Source: Alopecurus myosuroides (lineage: Eukaryota; Streptophyta; Magnoliopsida; Poales; Poaceae). From it: 64,000 nucleotides of DNA. Every line of letters begins with the position of its first letter. Position 1 is the first letter of the stretch. Of the stretch, positions 55,493 to 64,000 are shown piece after piece. The notes under the pieces were generated by a model. It was not told where the DNA came from and did no database searches. It saw only the letters and a program-made list of their open reading frames with translations. The DNA is taken from NCBI GenBank assembly GCA_028641055.1, contig CM054063.1:51399827-51463826 (forward strand), given 5' to 3'. The translations under genes were made by a program, and so were the position numbers.

Positions 55493-55954
55493 TGATGGGG
55501 GGATAGTAACCCGGTAGGCCAACTCCAAGGTGTAACCCGGCCCAAACGACGCCGCGCGGGATCCGGCTAAGGATAAAGAAGCTTCTGGAAGGCCCAAAGT
55601 TTGTAGGCCTCGTAACCCGGATTGTGGGTTACAGTAAGGAAAGCTAGGGTTTGTAAGCAGAGTTCGGATAGGACTCAAGCTGCGCCTTGGAGGGCAAGCC
55701 AGGGGGGTACGGGCACTTTATAAACCGGCCCCTAGGCTTAGCTTGACAGAGATTCACGACACAATCATATCACCTGTTATTGAGTATCCAGTATAAATCA
55801 AGAGCCATATTCGAGACTCGGCGAGTTGAGTGCCGATTCCTAGATCGCTTATCACCATGTTCTCTTTCGAGCTAAACCCTCTCCCAAACGCCTGTGTCGA
55901 CTTGCCCCAAGATCAGTTACCCTAGGTAACATCTGCCGTGATTATTCCACGACA
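55493..55954 (+). repeat. 3' LTR of element I (462 bp)
   Basis: One G shorter than the 5' LTR in a G-run. TATAAA at 55719-55724. Followed by TSD tgtgc 55955-55959. Confidence 0.92.
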
Positions 55955-55959
55955 TGTGC

Positions 55960-56297
55960 CACACCGCATTTGGAGGCAGGTCGTGGAGCTGTATGCCATA
56001 GACATACAACAATGCCAAGAGAAAAGGATGGAGGGGGAAAGGAGAGCCCGCGCGAAACGTGATCCGCGAAGATCACGCGTTCGTTCGCACGAGGATTTGG
56101 TACCTCTTCCTTCTTTCTGAGGCGAACGCGCTTCTCGGTCTCCGGCGGCAGCAACCCCTCCCTCTGCATCTCCTTGATGCTCTTGTTCATCGTGTTGGGT
56201 GAGTGCCAGTCGCCTGAGCGCGGTGCAGGTGGCGCGGGAGCTTCCTCCGCCGCCCTCGAAGAAGAAGCAACGGTGCTGTGCTTCTTGCCTCCCGCCA
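55960..56297 (-). pseudogene. Antisense gene of G: 5' part of exon 1
   Basis: Starts MAGGKKHSTVASS at 56297 and runs through IKEMQREGLLP and NERVIFADHVSRGLSF, all shared with H. A one-base difference in a C-run then shifts the frame. Joined to 46043-45417, exon 1 is 965 nt against 966 in H, consistent with a single-base frameshift. The 340 bp upstream, to 56640, hold a TATAAAT at 56397-56403 and end at the insertion of J. Confidence 0.8.
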
Positions 56298-56640
56298 TGG
56301 ATGCTGGTGCGAGTTTGCAGAGAGAGAGTTGGGCGCGAGGAAGACGAAGGCTGGAAGTAAATGACGAGAACTTTTCACCGTTTACCTAAGGGCCACATTT
56401 ATACACAGGGCCGCCTAATTCTAGCCTTCCATCAAGCAACATGGCGCCCATCGCGGCTGCCACGCGTGGAGGTGAAACGAAAGGGCGGCGGAAGCTGTTT
56501 CGTGCCACGATCCCAACAGTGGATCGTGCGCAATTACTGCGCGCAGTTTTGCGTAAAAACCGGGAACAACGTCTCGTTTCCGGTCAAAAAGCTGACAAGG
56601 TGGGCCAGCACCTTTGCTCTCGCTCCGTCACGTCCCATCG

Positions 56641-59600
56641 TGTAACATCCCAATTTTGCTAAACTAGGGTGTGTGGTGTGTGTTCATCCCATACATGCAT
56701 GAAACAACAATTTAAGCCATGTTTGAGCCAATTTAAAACTTGAATTTAAATGGTTTGAGAAAAATCCCGCAAATAGTACTTAAAAGGGGTTCCAAAATTT
56801 TGTACAGAAAAGTATTTCAATTTCACCAAAGCAATACATGGTGAGGTTGGAATTTTTATAAGCTTTCCAAAAAGTATTTTTGCAAGTTTTTCTGTTTGCA
56901 AAAAGGCCCTCAAAATCTGGTTTTCTGTTCTGTTTTGAAATAGAAAAGGACCTAAATGAAATTCCATTGTTTCCCAGGGGGTTATTGTAATTTGTTTTTT
57001 TGGCTTTCTTCAACCTTCAGACAGAAGGATGCACCTGCGTGTCCTCCTCCCCGACGTCGGTTGCCACCTCCTCAGCTCATGTGGAGAAGATTTTGGAGAA
57101 GGTCGGGATCCCCTCTCTCTCCCCATACCCCTTTCCCTCACTCCCGTACCCTGTGCCTCATCCCCCACAGCAAACCCTAGCTCCGCTCCGGCCGCCGCCT
57201 CGCGCCGCCGACTCCGGCCCTCCCCCGTCGATTCGAGGCCACCACGAGCTCTCCCATGATCTACTCTACCTCCTGCTCGAGTCTCAGTTGCCGAGATGGA
57301 CTCCACCGCCTGAATCGGGCCGCCGTTCCCGTCGCCGGCCGCCGGCCGCGATGGATGGTTCCGGACGATTCCGGCCGCCTCTGATGTCTCCTGTCGCACC
57401 ATCCGCTTCACAGCGTCGTGGTGAGCATGCCCATGCACCTCCCTTGCTCCCTAACCCTCTGCTGCTCCCTCTCGCCGTCGACCGTGGATCGCTGCCGCGC
57501 CCGCGCTTGCCGGCGAGCGTTCCGGCGACCATTCGGTCCACCGAGGCCCTCTCTAGAATCCCCTTGATCTCCTCTCCGTGATGGTATAGTTTGTTTCCTG
57601 GATTTTGCGCTTATTTCTTAGAACTTGAATCCATCCGTGAAGAACAGAGAATGGTGATGTCACGCTGACATCAAAATGATGTCATAATCCTATGTTTAAT
57701 AATTCCAGAAAAATGCATAATTTTGTTTATTTAATAACTTTTGTTTTATTAATCAGAAAAATAAAATGAAAGTATGGATATGATCCTAAAAATATTCTCT
57801 ACCTAAAAATGTCATTTCCACACATGTTTGAGAAAGTCCAAAAATAAGCATTATTTAATGTTGTTTAATCATTTAAAATAGAAAAATAAGTTTTTATTCA
57901 ATAAAATTAGAAAATTAAAAGTTATATATCAAATTGCTCAAAATGACAAATGCAACCTAGTTATGATGTTTTTAAACCCAATTGAGCACTTTAACTTGCA
58001 CTCACTTCCATAATCACCCGAATTGTCTCTCCGGGGTCTGTTTCGGGCTAATTTCAGTAAAACTTCATATTTGACATACGAACCCTAGCAACCCTATCCA
58101 CATGTTTAGGGCTTTATTTAAGTGCACTAACTTGCTCATGCATACATATTGCGCATTGCATCGATGCCATGTGTTGATTGTTATTTCTCTTTCGGTGTTG
58201 TTTCCCCCTCGGTAGAACGTGACTCCGAAGAGAAGGCCAGAAATCCAATGGTGAATACTTGATCTTAACCGACAAGTCAAGCACTTATTCCAGAAGATCT
58301 TTATCTGGTTTTCTTATAACCAAGGCAAGCATAACCTCTTATCTGCTCATATATGGTTTTCAAAGTGTTTTGAATCTCGTACTTTGCATTCGGTTCCAAA
58401 CTATTTGGTGTCAGTAGATAGAGTTCTCCTATATACTGCATAACCTAGATATCCTGATCCACTGCTCCTAGCAGCTATAGGTTTTTTTGTGCGCGCTCCG
58501 CTAAACCCTGTGAGTCTTGCTTAGTCATGCCTAGTTGTGATCTGATCCATCCGGTTGATGAATCTGGTCAATACGTGAATCATTTATGCCAGGTTGTTGT
58601 GTTTTGTATTATCTTTGATAACTTGACTAAATAACGGCATGGATGTGAGGCCACAATGGGTTGTGGCGTTTTGTCCTGTTCATGCCCCTAGGAGCGAGTT
58701 CTCGCCTTCGAAGCCAAGACTGAGCGTGCAACCACACGCGGGGCCTAACAGACCGCGCTCGACCAACTAACTTGTTTGGCCACGTCCATGAGTCACGTAG
58801 TTTGATCTTTTCATCTGCGTGTGAGTCAGAAAACGATTTGGAGAAAACTTAGGGCGTGACCGGGACAAGTGATGGACGTACTCGGATCTTGATCCCGACT
58901 CACAGAACATGTGCCGTCAGGAGGTGGCCAACTCCCTGTTGACGGGGTGACCCTGTTTGGGTTGACTCATGGATAGGGTCGAGCAAGGTAAAGGTCGTGG
59001 CCAGCCACCCTCTGCCGCGCTCCATGGACGAGCGTACATGTGGCGTTAAGAGTCAGATGGTACGTGTGGGTAAAGTGTACCCCCTGCAGGGATAAATCTC
59101 CTCGAGAAGTCGTGTCCACGGCTACGGACGACTTGGCAACGGATTCTGTGATCATAGATAACTTCAACGGAATGACTAAAACTTGTCAACCATGATTGAA
59201 GGGTGCCTCCTCGGAGATGCCGAGAGGGGTGATCCTTGTAGGATGAGATAGTGTGAGAATGAGAAGGACTTGGTGGAATACAATAAGATGGTGATTACAG
59301 TAGTTGACTAGTTCCTCATCTGTTTTAAAACATTCTATGAGACGTGCTATTCCTCCTCGATTTGGAAAACAAAGATTGCTTTACGCAAATCAGCCTTCAT
59401 AAAACCCTTCCTGAAGTTAGCAGATATATAATAGGTTAATTAAGTCTTGTTGAGTACCTCCCGTACTCAGGTTTGCTTAATTTGGTTCAGGTGAAGATCT
59501 CACTTCAGTGGTGGTTCAACGTGGACATCGACGAGTAGTTTGGGGTTTCCAGGTAGCAGCCTGGAATCTATGGGCTGGGACGTCGCCTTATGTTGCGGCC

Positions 59601-60170
59601 TCTTAGGCCTTTTTGGTTCTTGTTGATTAGCAACATAATTTGCCTTCCGTTGTCTGATGTAATGTTGGGTCGTGTGACCTCTGTTTGTGAGCTATACTCT
59701 AGTAACACCTGTTTAATACAAGTTTCATGTTTAGAGTACTGCTTTGATCGGTTGTTGGTTTCGAGCTCATTGTTATACAGTTTTGGCTATGCCTGCATAG
59801 TTGTCGCAGTCGAGGGTTGTGGAGCCGATGATCCATGTCCGAGCCCGCCTGTCGATGTGATCGGCCTGGGGCGAGGTAACCCCAGTAACCCTCGATTGTT
59901 GTTGCACTTTATGGACACATATCATCTCTGTATAGCTTTGGTCCCGTTTCCTTCAGTTTCATTCGATTCGTGGACGCTTTGATATGCATAGTTGGTTATG
60001 ACTAGCATGGATACAAGGAGTAGTAGACTGGGGATCCGGACTACGTGCCGATGAATCCAGTCTGCCTGCCGTTGTTTGTTGCGGCCGGGGCTGGTAACCC
60101 TGAAGCCCTTGTGAGTCCATGGCTAGGAGCACATAACAGTATGTATATCTCTGGGTCCGGGGTCGTGACA
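56641..60170 (+). repeat. 5' LTR of element J (3530 bp)
   Basis: TGTAACATCCC...GTGACA. It contains a GC-rich, pyrimidine-rich block (about 57030-57580) that looks like a 5' leader and opens a 193-codon frame (57000-57581). I do not consider that frame a gene: its composition is low-complexity and several overlapping frames are open on both strands. The rest (57590-60170) is non-coding. Confidence 0.8.
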
Positions 60171-60175
60171 GGTCT

Positions 60176-60187
60176 TGGTATCAGAGC
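60176..60187 (+). other. Primer-binding site of element J
   Basis: TGGTATCAGAGC, five bases after the LTR end at 60170. Complementary to the 3' end of tRNA-Met, as in chromoviruses. Confidence 0.85.
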
Positions 60188-63100
60188 AGGACTGCCTGTA
60201 GGAAAACCTTATTGCTTGGTCGATGTAGAGTTTAGTGATTGTGAAAACTACTTTAAAACCCCAAATGGATTGTGAAAACCTTCTTAGGATTCTTTTTACT
60301 CCTTACCTGGTATCGCTCTAACTCTGGGTCTCCTTATCTGTTTTGGATTTGAAAAGGTTTTGCTATCTCTTCTAGTCATTCAAAACCTAGGTGCCTTCTC
60401 TGGCAAGGACGTTTTTACCCAAGTTGACCTAGTGTTAAAGTTTCTAGAGTCGTGTGTGTTCCATGTTCCGTTATTTCTTAAACTGGGAGATTTACTTTCC
60501 ATTCTAATCTCTCAGAGCTGTGTGGATTCCACATTCTTACATGTTTCAAAGTTCTAAATCCTGAACCTCGAGATTTCCTTTACATCTCGAATGTATTCGT
60601 TATCCTCCGTTCAAATTCTTCCGGAGTTATGTTTTCTTTTGACAGATATCTCGTGATTGCTATTCGTAGTTTCCTTCAAGGCACTAAGATAGTAGTTACT
60701 CCTTTCGTTGTGTTTTAACCTTGGACTTGAACCAAAGGTCCCGGAATGTGCTAAATTGTGGTGAGTTGAGTCATGTGGTTTCTTAACCATGTAACGCTCA
60801 CGCTATCAGTACAGGATGCTGACCTTTAACCCAAGTTCTGTTTTCTTTAAATCCTGAAGAATTTTTTTTACCTCAGGGTGGCTAGGAAATTCCAACTTTC
60901 ATAGCCGTAGGCTTTCCTTTGGAATCAGAAGGATCACGACAAGAGTGTTCTTATGATTCTCATATCTTTGTTCTTGGTTCAGCTATGCTAACCTTTTGGC
61001 ATGGGTTCTACACATGAGTATTACCCCGTGCATCCAACGTGATCTCATGATTTTCCAGAGCACGTTCCTACTCTTAGCTGCTTCCCGAGCTCCGTCTGTT
61101 GTTTGGAAACGAAGTTACATATGGTGTTGGATTCTTCTAATGCATTTGTTCTTGTTTCCCATCATAACGTTCCACCTTGGAATGTAAGGAGAAACAAACT
61201 CCAGTACCTCGTTCATCTCTAGGACCAGGTCAAAGTTTTGTAATTCGCAGATTAAAGAGGCCTCATTAGCTTCTGTCCTGTTCCACCTTCGAGTATCACA
61301 CTCTTATACATCAAGAGGTCGTGTTAAGTTCCATGGCCTTAATGATGAAGTGATGCTCTTACACATCCTTACCCACCTTTCCTCCAAGCTTGAATGCTTG
61401 AGAATGATGGGTATGTTCATCGACATGTGTATCAGATATTCCTAGCACTTCTTATTGCTTCAAAAAGTTTAAGAAACATATGTATCCTTCTTAGCACTAC
61501 TGGTTACCCGGTCTCAACTTAAAGTTGACCGTGTTACCAAATCCGTTCATCCCGGTGAACAATTCCTGGTCAAAGAGTCAGGTTCATACCAAAGCTCTCA
61601 AGACCTTATCGGGTGCTTTGAAAAGCAAGTTTCCTTCCGAACTCCAAGACATACCGGTGGTTCGTGATATTCTGGTTGTCTTTCTAGAAGTATCACCAGG
61701 TTGTTACCTGACTGTAATGTCTACACAAGGGGTAATTTGAACTACTCCTTTCTCTAAGAAACTTCGCTGGATATCCTGGACTAGTCGGTTGAGCTTAAAC
61801 AATAACTTGGAGATTTGAAAGACAAAAGCTCATCCTAACTTGTTCCTTTGTTAAGGGATGTATAGTTTTTCTCGTGTTGAAGCAGGATAGTATCTCCGTA
61901 GTGGACATGCTATCTTTCTAACCTTGATTCGATTTGGGCTATCGTCAGATCAAGTCTAGATTCAAGGGCTATCTTGATGGTGTTTCCCTTCATGGTGTTT
62001 CACCCAAGTACACCTTCATATCCTTTTGTCTGACCAATATTCTGCCTTGTTCATATATTGTATGAATCCCTCTTCTTGGAGTGTCTTGATAAAGATGTTG
62101 TTGAGCCCATCTACGACATTCTTGTTTTCTCCAAGTTGCGAGAGGCTCATGTTGAACACTTGGCACTAATGTTGGAAACTTTTGCGAACCACCTTTGTGT
62201 CATCACGAAGTTGTGTTCTAGAGGTTCGAAGTGGCTTACTCCAGTCCATGTGCTTATGGTGAAAGTTGTCGCCGTGGATTCGAGTAAAGTTTTCTTGTTC
62301 CTTTGGGAATAATCTCCAGTCGGTCATGCATGTGTGGACTACTCTTAAGATGGTAGGTTGTTACCTCCATTCATATGAGGAAGTTTGCATCCACACCAAG
62401 CCACTGACTGATTGTTCGTGAAAGAGAAGAAGTCTAAGAACTTCATTATCTCGGTAATCATCTTTTCCCACAGGGACTCCGATGTGTTCTGTCGCAAGTA
62501 ATTCAGGTAGGTGCAACCGTCTTTCGCAAGTTGCTAACACATGAGTTTTGCAATCTCGCTCATCTTCTCGAGCTTGACATCGTAGTCCATACCTTGAGAA
62601 TCCCGTAAATATATCTCGTTGGTAACCGGTGCAATCTCTTTGGTCAAACATGTGGAGTCTGAGTTATCAATTCACTAACCAGAGTTGAATCTCAAGCAAC
62701 AACGATGGTTGGTGTTTCCTCAAGAGTATTGAATCAGGTCTTTCCAAAATCCGGCATGGTTGATGTTGTGGTTGACACAATTAGCCGTAAGACCTAATGT
62801 CATATCTCTTTGAATCCGTAAGAACAACCACTCTCCGTGAGAATTCTTGTCTGGCTTATTCTAACAAGTTTCCTCCCCGTTCTTCCAAACCGGAGTTTTA
62901 CTTTCACTTGATGACCTCTAGAAGGCTTGCGATGAGCCTGCTGCAAGTATCTCGAACATCAAGGATAACCTGGAAGTTGATTCTTCCAATGTCTCTTTGA
63001 TGATCCTCAAAACCTTTGTTTCAGTGGAAACAAGTTCATCATGAGACCATCTCGTGGTATTTTGTAACCGCCCTTGACCAGTTCCCTTTTTCAAGTGGTT

Positions 63101-63938
63101 TATACCTGAAGTTCTGTTCATCTCACACATTGTGTGAATTTGTCAGTCACTTCAGCCATGGGATCTTAACCATGTGGTAAACGTATTGCTACGTCAAATC
63201 CACCATAGGAAAGAGATTCCCTATTCCTTCTGGTGTTTCAATCCTCGTTGGTTAACCAGCCTTATGGTGTGACCAAGGATTCTTTCTTTGTTACGGTGAT
63301 CCAACTTCTTTTGGTTACTCATCCTCTGTTGTGAAGTAACATCATGACCTTTGACAAAGATCTCGACAAACTTTGACGGAATGGTTGAAAGTTCCGTTAT
63401 CTTCCGTGTCCACTCCGAAGAGTGAACATGATCCTGTATCAAAATCCTCTCGGACACACGAATTACAGTGTTTTCTCGTGTTTCCCTCGTCTACGGATAT
63501 TACTTTGCGATATCCAAGACAATCCTTCCCATCTTGGTATTCTATTTCGAAGAAATATCGATGTTATAAGTTGTCCAACCTTTCTTCTCCAAAAGGATTT
63601 AAAGTCTTGTGCAAAGCTCATATTCTAAATACTTTCAAGAACCATCGTCCATAAACTTGAAACCTTCTCATATTCCCTCCGTTACCTTGATGTATTTCAT
63701 GCACGATAACTCAAAAGTTCTTTATGAACATTCATGTCCTGAGTTAACCATGAGATACTCGATCTTCGTGAAGATCAATTCCTTAGAGTTTTCCCTCTCA
63801 CCTAAGGTGTATCCGTTCAATACTTCAAGATGCTAAGGATCAACCTCTTCGAGAAAAGAACCGTAAGGTTCAAGAAGATCGTTCAAAACCGGTGTTCCTT
63901 CTTTCTTTCTCCTTCAGGAATCTCGGGACGAGATTCTT
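60188..63938 (+). pseudogene. Decayed gag-pol of element J
   Basis: Only relics remain. A zinc-knuckle remnant NCGELSHVV..PC is at 60748-60792, with a stop inside. The protease-RT linker is at 61525-61740 (LQDIPVVRDILVVFLE for the usual DIPVV..FPDVFPEE). RT is at about 61930-62300: DLGYRQIKSRF for RSGYHQIKI, and YDILVFSKLREAHVEHL for the region around the IDDILVYSK active site, which has lost its first Asp. An RNase H end is at about 62670-62800 (PELNLKQQRWL). The integrase could not be read. Stops and shifts are frequent. Confidence 0.75.
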
Positions 63939-63952
63939 GTAAGGGGGGTAGA

Positions 63953-64000
63953 TTTGTAACATCCCAATTTTGCTAAACTAGGGTGTGTGGTGTGTGTTCA
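63953..64000 (+). repeat. Start of the 3' LTR of element J
   Basis: The 48 visible bases are identical to the first bases of the 5' LTR (56641 onward). The window ends inside it. Confidence 0.9.

Larger units (their letters stand above)
46044..55954 (+). mobile_element. Element I: Tat-type Gypsy element lacking RT-RNaseH-integrase, 9911 bp
   Basis: LTRs 46044-46506 and 55493-55954, perfect TSD tgtgc (46039-46043 and 55955-55959), primer-binding site at 46509-46525, polypurine tract ending at 55492. By eye the LTRs differ at about five bases plus one G in a G-run (about 1%). It has gag-protease with a single stop, only the first few RT residues, then a spacer and an antisense gene that is fully open. 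It is a non-autonomous derivative, inserted into exon 1 of G's antisense gene. Confidence 0.93.
22425..56640 (+). mobile_element. Element G: decayed Tat-type Gypsy element, host of H, I and J
   Basis: Segments are 22425-25155, 37891-46043 and 55960-56640. Removing H (with one TSD gccct) and I (with one TSD tgtgc) restores a continuous element: LTR, primer-binding site, gag, protease, RT, two RNase H domains, integrase, antisense gene. The 3' LTR must lie beyond J, outside the window. G belongs to the same family as H but carries many more stops and frameshifts, so it is the older copy. Confidence 0.9.
56641..64000 (+). mobile_element. Element J: Tekay-like chromovirus (Gypsy) with decayed coding region
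   Basis: 5' LTR 56641-60170, tRNA-Met-type primer-binding site 60176-60187, internal region to 63952, polypurine tract AAGGGGGGTAGA at 63939-63950, and the start of the 3' LTR at 63953, which runs off the window. The end TCTCGGGACGAGATTC plus the G-rich tract plus TGTAAC is the layout I associate with grass Tekay/Del chromoviruses. The left flank is catcg (56636-56640). Coding relics are in plus orientation. Confidence 0.85.

Noticed and set aside
57000..57581. 193-codon plus-strand open frame in a GC-rich block
   Set aside because: It lies wholly inside the 3.5-kb LTR of J, is low-complexity (Pro/Arg/Ser), and overlapping frames are open on both strands; GC-rich leader sequence explains it.

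Overview
The window is an intergenic stretch from a large-genome grass. The Angela/BARE-like Copia, Athila-type and Tat-type Gypsy elements point to the Pooideae (Triticeae or oat relatives); this is inferred from family resemblance, not from a search. I found no host protein-coding gene, rRNA, tRNA or CRISPR. Essentially every base can be assigned to one of ten nested LTR retrotransposons, here named A-J. Four insertions have perfect 5-bp target-site duplications (TSDs) visible on both sides: C ctact, D ggaac, H gccct, I tgtgc.

Layout. E, a SIRE/Maximus-like Copia, is the oldest host; its LTR, primer-binding site and broken gag occupy 9081-9091 and 17495-20775. B (Athila, plus strand; 1-179, 1852-2438, 8264-9075) sits in E's LTR. 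B is interrupted by A (truncated Athila, minus strand, 180-1851) and by C (Tat-type, 2439-8258). D (Angela/BARE-like Copia, minus strand, 9092-17489) also interrupts E's LTR. F (Tat-type, 20776-22424) interrupts E's gag. G (Tat-type, 22425-25155, 37891-46043, 55960-56640) interrupts F. G is broken by H (same family, complete, 25156-37885), by I (another Tat-type family, 46044-55954) and by J (Tekay-like chromovirus with a 3.5-kb LTR, 56641 to the window end).

The Tat-type elements (C, F, G, H, I) share a plan. Gag appears to start inside the 5' LTR and to be translated through the primer-binding site. H and G keep a Ty3-type pol with a second RNase H. C, G, H and I also carry a long multi-exon gene on the opposite strand between pol and the 3' LTR. 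I could rebuild that antisense gene with GT-AG introns and consistent reading phase. In I it is open over 846 codons in eight coding exons; in C it spans 800 codons with one stop; in H 774 codons with two stops. In G it is split by the insertion of I.

Most elements are defective. C has lost nearly all gag-pol through a junction that matches a splice donor joined to a plausible acceptor. I lacks RT-RNase H-integrase. D and J have (nearly) identical LTR sequence but rotten coding regions, which suggests mobilisation in trans. G and H share an amber codon between protease and RT. H and G also carry polypurine-tract-like motifs preceded by hairpins that show compensatory base changes between the two copies, and H has a 36-bp tandem array of covarying mini-hairpins upstream of its antisense gene.
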